NCBI GenBank assembly: GCA_020633825.1
Contig: JACKCV010000004.1
Location: forward strand, 186,001 to 250,000
Length of the DNA stretch: 64,000 bases
DNA from: Fibrobacteria bacterium
GTDB taxonomy: Bacteria > Fibrobacterota > Fibrobacteria > UBA5070
Direction of reading: 5' to 3'
Every line of letters starts with the position of its first letter. The stretch's first letter is position 1. Below, piece after piece: positions 27,601 through 38,500 of the stretch. A program made the translations under genes and the position numbers. The notes beneath the pieces were generated by a model that worked only from the letters and a program-made list of their open reading frames with translations, ran no database searches and was not told the DNA's origin.

Positions 27601-28884
27601 ATGACCGAAAAGGCCTCCGGTTTTCCTCTCTCTTCCAGCGGCCCTCGGCCCCCCATGGAACTTCTCGCCCCTGCCGGAGACCTGGAACGGATGAGAATCG
27701 CCTTCGCCTACGGCGCGGACGCCGTGTATGCGGGCCAACCCGCCTTCTCCCTCCGAGGACGGGAAAACGGATTCCAGACGGCCGCCCAAATCGGGGAGGC
27801 CATTTCCGAGGCCCACTCCTTGGGCAGGAAATTCTTCGTGGCTTCCAACCTGTTTCCCCACAACGCCAAACTGGCCCCTTTCCAGAAGGCCCTGTCCGAA
27901 ATCGCCGCGACAGGCCCCGATGCCTTGATCATGGCCGACCCGGGGATGATCCAGTGGGTTCTCCGGGAATTCCCCCAGCTTCCCGTGCACCTTTCCGTGC
28001 AGGCGCATGCGGTGAACTGGATGACCTGCGCCTTCTGGCGCGACCTGGGAGTTCGCCGCGTGATCCTGGCCCGGGAACTGAAGCTTCGGGAGGTCACCGA
28101 GATCGCCCAACGCGTTCCCGATTTGGAATTGGAGGTCTTCGTCCACGGAAGCGTTTGCATGGCCCAGAGTGGACGTTGCATGATCTCCAACTGGATGGAA
28201 CACCGGGACCCCAACCAAGGGAACTGCAACAACGCCTGCCGGTTTCCCTACGAGCTGAGCGCAACCTCCCGAGATCTCCCCGAAGGCGCCTCGATGCGGG
28301 TCGTCGAAGACGAACACGGGACCTATCTGTTCAATTCTCGGGACCTGTGCGCGTTGCCCATCCTGGACCAGGTCGTTCGCAGCGGAGTGGTCTCCCTGAA
28401 GATCGAAGGCCGCACCCGTTCCTCCTACTACCTGGCACAGACCGTCCGGGCCTATCGGATCGCCCTCGACGCGATCGAGCAAGGCGCCCCCGTGCCCCCC
28501 CAAGCCCTGGCGGCCATCGAATCCACCGACAGTCGTGGTTGGATGAGTGGGTTCTACACCTCCGACGACCCCACCCCCCAGATCCTCGACCGCGCGCGCG
28601 AGCATGCCCCATCGGTCGATGTCGTCGCGCAGATCCGCGGCTGGCAAGAGGGGCGCGCCACCCTGTCGGTGCGCAACCGCATCCAGGTCGGGGAGGAACT
28701 GGAGCTTCTCACACCCCAGGGCACCCGTCCCGTGGTCGCCTCGGAACTGACCAACCAACGCGGAGAGCCCGTGCCCCTCCTCCACCCCGGGCTGGAGGGA
28801 TGCGGACTCACCCTCGAGGGGGAACCTCCGGCGTGGAGTTTCCTGGTCCGCCACCGGACTCCTGCTTCCCAGCCCTCTCCCTGA
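27601..28884 (+). CDS. trhP: U32 family tRNA hydroxylation protein
   Basis: 427 residues with the U32 signature LEVFVHGSVCMAQSGRCMISN and the following NQGNCNNACRFPYEL, giving conserved cysteines 186, 193, 209 and 213. MELLAPAGDLERMRIAFAYGADAVYAG at the N-terminus is also typical. TrhP (YegQ) proteins take part in prephenate-dependent hydroxylation of U34 in tRNA. The ATG at 27601 follows AGGTG by six bases; a GTG three codons upstream is an alternative. The 3' end overlaps the convergent draG by 77 bases. The last 70 residues form a small beta-domain (RATLSVRNRIQVGEELEL). It lies divergent to aroC, whose product is the precursor of prephenate. Confidence 0.85.
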   Translation: MTEKASGFPLSSSGPRPPMELLAPAGDLERMRIAFAYGADAVYAGQPAFSLRGRENGFQTAAQIGEAISEAHSLGRKFFVASNLFPHNAKLAPFQKALSEIAATGPDALIMADPGMIQWVLREFPQLPVHLSVQAHAVNWMTCAFWRDLGVRRVILARELKLREVTEIAQRVPDLELEVFVHGSVCMAQSGRCMISNWMEHRDPNQGNCNNACRFPYELSATSRDLPEGASMRVVEDEHGTYLFNSRDLCALPILDQVVRSGVVSLKIEGRTRSSYYLAQTVRAYRIALDAIEQGAPVPPQALAAIESTDSRGWMSGFYTSDDPTPQILDRAREHAPSVDVVAQIRGWQEGRATLSVRNRIQVGEELELLTPQGTRPVVASELTNQRGEPVPLLHPGLEGCGLTLEGEPPAWSFLVRHRTPASQPSP

Positions 28885-29866
28885 CCATCTCCAATCGGGC
28901 CAGCAGGGGTTCGGCGAGGTCACGTCCCCGCAAGGTCTTGAGCCAACGCTTGGGGATGCCGCGGATGCCGTAGCGGATCCCGGCGACACCTCCCGCGATG
29001 CAGGCGGTGGTGTCGGTGTCGTGTCCGAAGGCCACCGCCGCGCGCACCACGTCCTCGAAGCTCCGCTCGCGCATGGCGATCCGCGCGGATTGCAGGGAGT
29101 CCACCACGTACCCGGAACCCTTGGCGGGGTACTCCTCCCGGGGACGGATCTCGGCATCGATCTCCTCGCGCTCCCGGGTCCCCCTCGGGAACAGCCCTTC
29201 GAGGATCTCCACGGCTTCCATCCAAGGATGATCCGTGGTGTCGGCGAGCCGGCGGGCCCACAGACAGTAGAGCGCGCAACAGAGCTCCGACCGCGGATGC
29301 GCGTGGGTGGGGCGCGACAGCAGTCTGGCATCGGACACGAGTTCCTCGTCGGTGCCCACGTGCCAGAGCGCCAGGGGCAGGCTGCGCATCAGGGAGCCGT
29401 TGCCGTTGCCCTGCTCGTCGGTCCTACCGCAGGACATCGCGGGAACTCCCTCGAGGAACTTCGAGATGCTCCGGCTCGTCTGCATGCCGACGTCGAAGAC
29501 GTCCCTCCCCACCGCGAGATGTCCATCCCGGAACCATCGACAGATCCTGTCCATCAGGTCGCGAGGATCCACCGCGTCCTTCTCCAGGAGCGATTCCAGC
29601 AGGCAAAGCGCCTGCGCCCCGTCGTCGCTCCAGGTCCCCGGCTTGATCCCGTGGTGCGAGCGCAGGAAGGCCACCGGGGGCTCCATGTCCAGCTTCCGCC
29701 GTTCGGGAAGACGCTGCGGAGGAGTGAACTCGTAGGGGACACCCAGGGCATCCCCCACCAGCAGGCCCCAGAATCCTCCCCGGAGGCGATCCGGGGCCGA
29801 AGGCACTTCGGGGACGTCGTTGCCCGACAATCCCCACCATCGCCCCAATCCTCCCAAGGCGCTCAC
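28808..29866 (-). CDS. draG: ADP-ribosyl-[dinitrogen reductase] hydrolase-like (DraG family)
   Basis: 352 residues started by GTG at 29866, which overlaps the draT stop (GTGA) and has GGAG nine bases upstream. The binuclear metal site of ADP-ribosylglycohydrolases is visible: GDALGVPYE at the N-terminus, WSDDG with Asp81 and Asp82, and FGHDTDTTACIAGGVAG with Asp283 and Asp285. The residue after the first Asp pair is Gly where the family normally has Thr, an unusual change next to a metal ligand. DraG removes ADP-ribose from an arginine of nitrogenase reductase. The last 20 residues are low-complexity and lie in the overlap with trhP. Pairing with draT supports the assignment over other members of the family. 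Confidence 0.85.
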   Translation of the reverse strand: MSALGGLGRWWGLSGNDVPEVPSAPDRLRGGFWGLLVGDALGVPYEFTPPQRLPERRKLDMEPPVAFLRSHHGIKPGTWSDDGAQALCLLESLLEKDAVDPRDLMDRICRWFRDGHLAVGRDVFDVGMQTSRSISKFLEGVPAMSCGRTDEQGNGNGSLMRSLPLALWHVGTDEELVSDARLLSRPTHAHPRSELCCALYCLWARRLADTTDHPWMEAVEILEGLFPRGTREREEIDAEIRPREEYPAKGSGYVVDSLQSARIAMRERSFEDVVRAAVAFGHDTDTTACIAGGVAGIRYGIRGIPKRWLKTLRGRDLAEPLLARLEMVRERAGKQESGGGPGNSTPEVPPRG

Positions 29867-30657
29867 CAGGCCAATCTCCGGACCCGGTATTCCCCACCCA
29901 GGACCAGGTGTTCGCACTCGCCCTCCAGGAGGTTGCGAGGCAGAAGCCCGGAATAGAACACGATCTTGGGAACGGGCACCCGGACTTCCCAGACGGAGGA
30001 TCCGAATTCCCAGGCGATCTCCCGATCAGAAGTGAAGGAGCTGAGATTGTTGAGTTCGACAAGACCCTCGTCGCCCCCCTTCACGGCGTACTCCTCGGGG
30101 TCGTGGGTTCCCCGGTACAAAGTCACCCATCGTTCCCCGGGCCGCTGCCGTTCGAATTCGTACTGGCAGTAGGTGTAAAGAAGATCGAGTTGCATGGCCA
30201 CACCCATGGTGGCCGCCTCGCCACGCATGCGATCCTCGGCGTAGCGCTCCCGGGCGGAGGGATCGTCGCGAAGCCGTCCGTGGTGGTAGGTGGGTCGCAA
30301 CCCGAACCGGCTTTCCACCCAGGATTTCAGGACCGCTCCCGAACGCCCGTTGCTGTCGGCCCCCCATCCCCGAAGGAACCGGACGATGTCGTGGGCCTTG
30401 CGCGAATCCCCCCCCTTGTGCTCCGCCCACTGCCCGAGCAGGAAACGTTCGCAGAGGAACCCGTGGAACAGGCGCCCTCGCTCCAGGACGTCTTCGCAGG
30501 CGTCCAACCGACTGAACAAGCGACTCTCCGAGGTGCGCACGCCGACGATTTCGACGGGCCACGGATTGTCCTGGAAGGACTGGGAAGCCAAGGCCCAAGG
30601 AGGAAGGGAGCATCGGCTGAAGACGGAGGGCGTCGAATCGGTCTGCGTCCTGTCCAT
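29863..30657 (-). CDS. draT: NAD+--dinitrogen-reductase ADP-ribosyltransferase (DraT)
   Basis: 264 residues, close to known DraT. The order of conserved blocks matches throughout: LPPWALASQSFQDNPWPVEIVGVR, LFSRLDACEDVLERG, IVRFLRGWGADSNGRSGAVLKSWVESRFGLRPTYH, LDLLYTYCQYEFER, VTLYRGTHD, VELNNLSSFTSDREIAWEFGSSVWEVRVPVPKI and FYSGLLPRNLLEGECEHLVLGGEYRV. DraT transfers ADP-ribose from NAD+ to an arginine of nitrogenase reductase (NifH), switching nitrogen fixation off. The draG start overlaps its stop by four bases. No nif genes lie in the window. The ribosome-binding site is weak; an inverted repeat sits 57 bases upstream. Confidence 0.88.
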   Translation of the reverse strand: MDRTQTDSTPSVFSRCSLPPWALASQSFQDNPWPVEIVGVRTSESRLFSRLDACEDVLERGRLFHGFLCERFLLGQWAEHKGGDSRKAHDIVRFLRGWGADSNGRSGAVLKSWVESRFGLRPTYHHGRLRDDPSARERYAEDRMRGEAATMGVAMQLDLLYTYCQYEFERQRPGERWVTLYRGTHDPEEYAVKGGDEGLVELNNLSSFTSDREIAWEFGSSVWEVRVPVPKIVFYSGLLPRNLLEGECEHLVLGGEYRVRRLAW

Positions 30658-30713
30658 CCACCAATAATGCAGTCAATGGTCCGTTTTTGTCTGTCAGTCG
30701 CCGCGTCGCAAAT

Positions 30714-30728
30714 TGGCAGGAATTGCCA
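30714..30728. promoter_or_regulatory. inverted repeat upstream of draT
   Basis: TGGCA (30714-30718), five-base spacer, TGCCA (30724-30728), in an AT-richer patch between oadB and draT. It could bind a regulator of draTG or overlap its promoter. It does not fit the sigma-54 spacing. Confidence 0.25.
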
Positions 30729-30809
30729 GTTCCTCGGCGCGGGCTCCGATCCACCTTGCATCGGGCCGAACGCCGCGGGACCGAGCCTCCCCCGAGGCCC
30801 CGAAGGGGC

Positions 30810-31934
30810 TCAGGGCGACAGCATGGCGATGAAATATCCCGCGATCACGGCGGTTCCGATCACCCCGGCCACGTTGGGACCCATCGCGTGCATGAGCAGG
30901 AAGTTCTGGGGGTCGTATTTCGCCCCTTCGACCTGGGACACGCGTGCGGCCATGGGCACCGCGGAAACGCCGGCGGATCCGATGAGGGGATTGATCTTGT
31001 CCTTGAGGAAGAGATTCATGAATTTCGCCATCAGGACTCCGCAGGCCGTCGCGACGCCGAAGGCCACGACCCCCATGCAGAGGATCTTGAGCGTCTCGGG
31101 TCGAAGGAAGCTGTCCCCCGTCATGGTGATCCCCACGGAAGTTCCCAGGAAGATGGTGGTGACATTGATGATCTCGTTCTGGGCGGCACCGGCCAGGCGC
31201 TGGACCACGCCGGACTCGCGGAGGATGTTCCCGAGGAACAGCATGGCGAGAAGGGCCGAGGCGGCGGGAACGAGCAGGATCGTCACGATCATCACCGACA
31301 TCGCGAAAAGGATCTTCTCGAGTTTTCCGACCTTGCGCAGCGATGACATCCGGATGCGCCGTTCCGCATCGGTGGTCAAGGCTCTCATGATGGGAGGCTG
31401 GATCAGGGGAACCAGCGCCATGTAGGAGTAGGCGGCCACGGCGATCGCACCCACCAGATGGGGGGCGAGCTTGTTGGCCAGGAAGATGCTCGTCGGGCCG
31501 TCCGCTCCCCCGATGATCCCGATGGCCGAAGCTTCCTGGGGAGTGAACCCCAGGAGGGTCGCCACGAAAAAGGTCAGGATCACGCCCCCTTGGGCCGATG
31601 CCCCCAGGAGGAGGGTCCGGGGATTGGCGATGAGTGGACCGAAATCCGTCAGTGCGCCCACGCCCAGGAAGATGATGGGGGGGAACAGCTCGTAGCGGAT
31701 TCCCAGCGAGATGTAGTGGAACAATCCTCCCGGCTCTCCATGGGCCGGTGCGTTCACCAGACCGATGGTGGGCAGGTTCGCCAGGATCCCTCCGAACGCG
31801 ATGGGCAGCAGCAGCAGCGGCTCGAATTCCTTGGCGATGGCCAGGTAGACGAGCAGACCGCAGACGGCCCACATCACCATCATCTTCCAGGTCACCTCGT
31901 CGAAGGCACTCAGATTCATGAAAAAGTCGATCAT
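30810..31934 (-). CDS. oadB: Na+-translocating decarboxylase beta subunit
   Basis: 374 residues, almost entirely hydrophobic, with about nine membrane helices. The essential Na+-binding motif GGADGPT gives Asp145 (equivalent to Asp203 of Klebsiella OadB), and the second key region GVSAVPMAARVSQ with the preceding Asn/Ser loop is present. The C-terminal LLMHAMGPNVAGVIGTAVIAG is diagnostic. The subunit couples decarboxylation of carboxybiotin to Na+ export. Start ATG at 31934 has GAGAG upstream. The gamma subunit gene is 54 bases upstream on the same strand. The substrate (oxaloacetate, methylmalonyl-CoA or glutaconyl-CoA) cannot be told without the alpha subunit, which is absent here. Confidence 0.92.
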   Translation of the reverse strand: MIDFFMNLSAFDEVTWKMMVMWAVCGLLVYLAIAKEFEPLLLLPIAFGGILANLPTIGLVNAPAHGEPGGLFHYISLGIRYELFPPIIFLGVGALTDFGPLIANPRTLLLGASAQGGVILTFFVATLLGFTPQEASAIGIIGGADGPTSIFLANKLAPHLVGAIAVAAYSYMALVPLIQPPIMRALTTDAERRIRMSSLRKVGKLEKILFAMSVMIVTILLVPAASALLAMLFLGNILRESGVVQRLAGAAQNEIINVTTIFLGTSVGITMTGDSFLRPETLKILCMGVVAFGVATACGVLMAKFMNLFLKDKINPLIGSAGVSAVPMAARVSQVEGAKYDPQNFLLMHAMGPNVAGVIGTAVIAGYFIAMLSP

Positions 31935-31988
31935 TCTGGCTCTCTCGGGGTGCGCTCAACAGGACCCGCGTCCTGGCGAAGCGGGTTC

Positions 31989-32420
31989 TCAGGTTTCGAG
32001 ATCGTGTCCGATGCAGGCGGGATGCGAGCCTCGTCCGTGCATCCGGGTCCGGTGATGCTCGATCCGGCCTTGGAGGTGCCAAGGGGAGGCGAGATTCACT
32101 TCCCGGACCACCACTCGATCGATCTCCTCGTCGAGGAAGGCGGCCGCGGCGGCGGCCAACACCAGGTAGAGGTGCGGATCCATCCCGGTGGAGTCCGCGG
32201 GCAATGCTCCGGCCTCCGGGGATCGCGAAACAGGCACGTGTGTCGGTGGCACCGGAGGGGACTTGGCCTCCCGGGGAGACTGGATCAGGCGGACGGCGAG
32301 GGCATTGAATCGGCTCAGGAATTCCAGGACCCAGAGGGTGCCGATCACCACCCCGGATCCAGCGAGGCACAATACCAAGGTGCCGGCCGTGGTATCGGTA
32401 GCGATTGCGTTCATGGACAT
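31989..32420 (-). CDS. oadG: Na+-translocating decarboxylase gamma subunit
   Basis: 143 residues from the ATG at 32420; an ATG two codons later at 32414 is equally possible, and neither has a clear Shine-Dalgarno. One membrane helix (TLVLCLAGSGVVIGTLWVLEFL, about 12-33) is followed by a Pro-rich linker, then an LYLVLAAAAAAFL helix and a tail SPWHLQGRIEHH typical of OadG-type anchors. The gamma subunit holds the alpha and beta subunits together and may bind Zn2+ through its C-terminal histidines. Gene order oadG-oadB without oadA is unusual. Confidence 0.75.
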   Translation of the reverse strand: MSMNAIATDTTAGTLVLCLAGSGVVIGTLWVLEFLSRFNALAVRLIQSPREAKSPPVPPTHVPVSRSPEAGALPADSTGMDPHLYLVLAAAAAAFLDEEIDRVVVREVNLASPWHLQGRIEHHRTRMHGRGSHPACIGHDLET

Positions 32421-32553
32421 TGGGGAGACAGTAGCATCCTTCCAGCGGTTTGCCCAGTGATCGAATCCAACCCGGCCTCCAGTTCCTCCCCCCCCCTTCC
32501 GAGCCGGGCGAGCGACCACCTCGGCTCCCGACCTGCGTCCGGGGAGGGAACGC

Positions 32554-35500
32554 TCAGGGAATCGAAATCATCCAACCGAATTTGATCAAATCGTTGCTCC
32601 ATTCCCAGGCCGGATCCGATTCCGGAGAGGCCACGTTCCGCCGCAGCGCCAGGCGCACCGTGTAGACTCCGGATCCCACGGGATGGCCACGCAAGTCGGC
32701 TCCGTTCCAGGCGAACCAGACCTCGTACTGCCCGTCGGCGGCGGTCGGGACGCGTCCCGCGAGGGTGGCGGCTTCCAGATCCTCGAGGCCCATGCCCGAG
32801 ACGGCGGTCCCGATGTTGTCGTAGAAATGGACACGCCCGCCGAAGGGGACGTTGATGGTGACCTTCGGCCCGATCCGATGGTCGAGCTCCCCGGGTCGTT
32901 GGCCGTCCAAGGTCCTCCAATCGCGAGCCCCCTTGGCGCGGACCAGCAACAGGACTTGATCCCCCCGGGGAGGATGGGTGGGATCCATGCGATGCAACGC
33001 CCGAGGGTGCATCTCGACGAGGAACCGGGAAGGCCGGGCTCCGAAACGGACGGGGACCCAGGGACTCGGACCCGCGGCGACGTTTCCGACCAGATCGCGG
33101 ATGGTGGCATCCTCCGCCGGGGCGACCCGCACGGAATCCCCGCGCGCGAAGCGCGTCTGGAAGGAATCCGAAGGCTGCAGAAGCAGTCGTGCCACCACTC
33201 CATCGGCCGATTGGGTCACGACCCACTGGGCGACGGGGGCCTCGAGCGTGGATGGCCCTCGAACGTGCAGGAGGACCTGGGGGAGGATCGGCTGCAGGAG
33301 CATGCCTTCGCTGAACAGAACCACCAAGGTGTCCGGGGCGCCTTCCTCGGAGGCGTAGCGCAGTTCCGCATCCCGGACGATGGGATCGACGCTGTCGCGG
33401 ACCTCGAAGCGAAGGCTGTCGGAGAATCCATCGAGGAACTCCAATTGGAGAGCCGGCGAGCTGGAGGAATAAACCAACCCCGTCGCTCCCGAAGGGAAGG
33501 GGTCCGGCAAATCCACGTAGGCGGACATCGGTCCGGTCGGATGGAAATCCGTCGCCTCGGTGGTCCGCGTCACCATCCGGCTCCCATCCTCCCAATGGAA
33601 CACGTATCCATGGGGACGTTTGTAGGGTCGATCCCAGGTCATCACAACCTGGTCCGCGCGGCCATCTCCATCCCGGTCCACCAGCCACGCGTCGGAAGGT
33701 GGACGATCGCCCGCGAACACCGGGACTCGAACGGCGTTGGGGGCGGCAGGGTTGCCTGCCCCATCGCTCCAGACGGGGGTCAATCGGAGCGAATCCCCTT
33801 CCTGGACCACTTGCGAGGGGAATACAAGACGCACGAGAGAAGGCGAGGCCTCCTCGCGACGGGTCGCAGGAACCAGAGGGGTCGACCAACGATCGAGCTC
33901 CAGCCCAAGTCCAGCGGTCACGGGCTCCGACACTCGCAAGACCAGCGTATCCCAATCCGTTCCGTATCTCAAGATGGCCGCGCGCAAGGAAGGGCCGACA
34001 CCATCTTCCAAGGGAATGGAGTCCAACCAAAGATCGGCCCCGACCCCGGATCGCGAAACCAACCGGGAGAGGGCATCGGGCGAGGCCCCTTGCCACTGGG
34101 GAGACAGTGCCAGCAAGATGCGGCTGGAATCGCTCCCGCGGATCATCTCCGATCGGGAGAAGGCTCCTTGGGATCCGTTCCAATGGCCCGTGATGGAGTC
34201 CGGGAATTCCGCATCCCGCAGGGAACGCGCGAAATCGACCTGCAGAAGATCCCCCTGCCCGTCGCCATCGACATCGAGAAGCACCGCTCGACGCAACGGA
34301 ACGGGGCGCGCGCGCACGGCCACGACCGCGGAATCCGAGCCGCAGCCGGAAGGCGGATTCCCCGATGCGTCCACCACGAAGCCCCCCTTCGAGCTCCGGA
34401 GGACGTCCCCGCCATGGACCGTCGCCCCTCCGGGGGGAATGACCCATTCCACCAAGTTGGGCGAGAGCATGCGGCCCGTGCCGAGAGCCGGGGAGACCGG
34501 CACCAGGTCGGCGAAGGGCCACCCGGGTTGCCCCAGGGACACTGGCTCCGAGAACTCGACGCGGAAGGTGTCCGGCACGACCCCGGGAGCGAAGTTCTCC
34601 AGCACGGAGGCGGACACGATTCGCGGCCCGACGCGGTCGAGAACCGCCTGTTCGACGACCACCACCGTGTCGGCCCCGGCATTGCCCTGGGCCGACCAGT
34701 GGATTCGCACCGTTCCCAGCGGCCGGGTCCCGACGATCGCAGGAGCCACAGGGACGGACAGGATCGTGGAGTCGGCGTTCCAGACCGGGGCAGCCCGGAC
34801 GGAATCCGTCCCCAAGATCGCCTGCAGGGCCAGCAGCCTCGCGGTGCCCGGGGCGGAATTCAGGAAGAACCGGGCGAGGTCCGTCGCTCCGTCGCAGTCG
34901 GTGTCCTGGAACGAGGCGCTGTCGATCAAGGGCCAGGGGGGAGGCGGAACGAAGGAAATCCACGAGGACCATCCGGAATCGACGATCCCGTCGACGACCG
35001 ATCCGCGCGCCAGGACCAGGGCCGAATCGACGCTTCCGAGGCTGCCGATCCAGATCCGCGCCACCCCATCGACCAGGGAGATTCGGGAAACCGGCGAAGC
35101 GGAGGCGGAGGTCTCAAAGAACTGGACGCCGACCACCGTGGATTGGAGGGTGACCACGGCGGCCATCGGTTCGGGATCCAGCGTGTCGGAGACCAGGCGC
35201 AGTTCGAAGGGGAGGCGGGAGCCCACCGACGCCACCAGCGCCGTGTCCGGCTTCCAAACCAATCGATATCGAGGAGGTACGCGCTCGTAAAACGAAATCG
35301 GTCCGGATGCCTCCGGCGTGACGATCGCGTCGCGGACCTTCCCGTCGGCCTGGATCCGGGCGGAATCCACCGCCTGCTCCGACGACACCCACACGGTCGC
35401 CACACCGGAGACCACCGGGAAGGTCGAGACCGGATTGGTGGCCGAACCGGACGCGAAGAAGGACATCCTGGGATCGATCGAGGAAAGGTCGATGGATCCG

Positions 35501-38500
35501 TTCACGTCCACGGTGTCGGCCGTGTCGGAGGCGAGCACGACGGAAAGCGGCAACCTCGAACCGACCTGTCCGGATACCCCTCCTTGCGGGACCCAGACGA
35601 GCCGGTATCGCGGAGGGGGGATCTTCTGCGTGTCGGCGACCACGGTGTACCGCGTCCAGGCGCAGGAGCAATAGCTGGAATCCCGATCCCCCCAGAAGGC
35701 GAATTCATGGGTGTTCGTCCCCTGGACTTCTCCCGTGTCATGCTTGAAGCCCACGGAATCCAATCGTCCGGCAAGGGGGGCCGCAGGACGGACGAACGGT
35801 CCATCCACCTGCCACTGGGCACGCGCGACATCCGGCCAGGACCAGGTCCGTCCCGCGAAGTGGACCGGCAAGCTATCCTGCCGGAGGGATGTCGCTGGAG
35901 ATGGAAGCGGAGAGGAGAACCGGAAATCCGTGGTCCGCGTCACCCTCGGCTTGGCCCCGTCGGGCGGGTAGCCGTACACATGGACTCCCTGGTAGTGGGC
36001 GGTGATGTAGGGCGTCTGCACGTAGGTGACATACGGAGTCCCGTTCCAGGTTTCCACGTGGTCCGGCCCCTTCCACAGATGGGAAAAGTCCAGGCCGGGA
36101 AAGGCGACCGGATTCGCATGAGGAACCAGGGACCACGCCGACTGGAACACGGACAGGGGAATCGGGTTCCAGCCGGCATCATCCATCTTCAATTCGATGC
36201 GAGCTCTCCCCGCGACGGGAAGCGTATCCACCAGGGTGATGGGCAGATACCACTGGTCGGCGATCCCCGGAACGGCCGTCACCGTGCCGAAGAGAACGTC
36301 CAGGGGGCCCGCCATCCCGCCGACGTCGAACATCTGCTTGTCGTTGGAATGGACCACCAGGCTCTGCGCCACCGTGGCGGGTGCCTGGAAATAGAACCGC
36401 AACTCGAGTCCCACGTACGGCCGGGGCTCGTTGTTGGCGACCTCCAGGTAGAAGTGGCCGTTGGCGGCCCCGTTCTTGTCCGTGGCTTTCACCTGGATGG
36501 TGTAGCTGGCGAAATCCTTGATCGTCTCGAATCGATGGTGCAATCCCCCGGAATCCCCGCGTGCACCTCCGGAGAGGACGTCGAACCGGTAGGCCGTCCC
36601 GGGTTTCAAGCCTTTGAGCGTCACCTTGTGGAATCTTCCGGGCAACCCCTCGTCGTCGCCCTCGACCCGGACCTTGGACGTCTCCAACACGCCCCCTTCC
36701 GGCGCGAATTCCACGGCGGAGGTCGAGGGAACGTCCGTCCACCAGAAGACCGTCGCCCGATCGTGCCGGATGTTGCAGACACGGATGTCCTGGATGACCG
36801 GCGGGCCCACCGCACGGACGGTGGTCGTGAAGGTGTAGAACCGGCCTCGGTTGTCGTCGCGGGAAACGTTGCGGAAGATGTCCATCCCCTTGAAGAAGAA
36901 CCAGTAGGGGGTGTCCGGGGTCAGCCCGGTGATTTCGACGGTCTTCTTCTTCCCCAGGGAGACCACCTCTTGCCCGATCACCGGTCCTCCCGGAGTGAGG
37001 GAGTAGAAGAGCGTGTCCCTGGAAAGCTCGTCGGTCTCCCAACTCACCAGAGCGGTCGTGTTGGTGACCTGAACCACGGTCACATTCCGGAACAAAGGTC
37101 CATCCACGTCGGGTGGAAGGTCCTCCGCCAGGTATTGCGCGGGAAGGAGGTTCTGCGCCGAGAAGTCGATGCAGGTCTCGGTGGCGTCGTATTTCTCCCA
37201 CTCGTCCAACAGGACCTGCCCGGGGATGGCGCCGCCCATCAGGGCGCCCTTGGGCGGACGGTAGGCGTAGGGGATCCCCCCCGCGTTGTAGCCTTCGGGA
37301 TTCGAAGCCCGGTGGTGGGGATGCTGCAAGTTCTTGGAGCCGGCACCCATGAGGAAGCTGATGTCCCATGGATTGGTCCCGAGGTTGTAGTTCATGTTGC
37401 GCAGCACGATGTCCCAGTAGGGTGCCGCCGCGGTCGCGGAATCCTCCCGGATCATGTCGTGGTAGGCCACGACGGGGAGCAAGCCTCCGAGGTTGTAGCG
37501 ATTCATCCCCCAGGCGGAGCTCGTCCAGACCAGTCCGTAGGGGACCTGGACGTTCACCATGGTTCCGGGGAAGCGCGGTCCGCCGTTGGTGCTCTCGGAC
37601 GCGTACCGTTCGCCGACCACCGTCCGGATCCGGGTCCTCAACTCCTGCGCCTCCAGTGCGGGAACGCCCATCCGGGCCGCCAGGGAGTCGGTGCGGTAGA
37701 CCAGGTTGTGCAGCAACCACATCGTGTGGATGAAGTTGTTCTGGTAGTCCATGATCCAGCCACCAGGGCTGAACAGCTTGGACCTGTGCCGGGCCAGGAA
37801 GCCCGCACGGAAGGTCTCCGGATTGAACACGGCCCCGGGATTGTCCCCGAAGGCGGTGTTCCCCATCAGATGGAACTTGTACAGGGTGTCCTGGGTGGAG
37901 ATCCACAAGGCCGCCGCGGCCCAGGCGAGATCGTCGTCCCAACGCCCCTGGGCGATGTAGAAGCCGCCATCGGACCATCCCGATTCGTCGCGCCGGGGAA
38001 CGACGATCTTCGCATAGATGTCCCGCGAGGCGCGCAGACAGGAATCGGCGAAGGCAGGATCGAAGGGTTCCCAGGCACGCGCGAACAACGCCAGGGACCC
38101 GGCGAAGGACGCCGGGACGGCAGATCCCTGCGCGGTATGGATCACCCGATCCGGGCCACCCCGTGCGGCAGGTTGGGCGTCCTGGTATTCGGGCCGATCC
38201 CAGTACTGGTGATCGGCGAGGGCGACACCGACCTGCAGGTACATGTCCTGCTTGGCCAGCAGCCCGTCCTCCACGGAGGCGTTGTAGAGCCTCATCAGGT
38301 AGTCCGCTCCGATCTTTGCTTCCCGCAGGATGTCGGGGATGCCATCGTTGCCGAAGGGGATGGTGTCGTTGTAGGAGCTCCCGTAGCGATCCTCGGCCTT
38401 CTGCGGCCAGAGGGTGTAGGTGAGGATCAGGTTCTGGAAGGCGTAGGCGATCGTCTGTCCCACCTTGAAATGGTCGCCGCAGTCGTACCATCCCCCTTGG

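Noticed and set aside
30700..30740. Sigma-54 promoter upstream of draT
   Set aside because: The GG and GC elements are eight rather than ten bases apart; only an inverted repeat remains.
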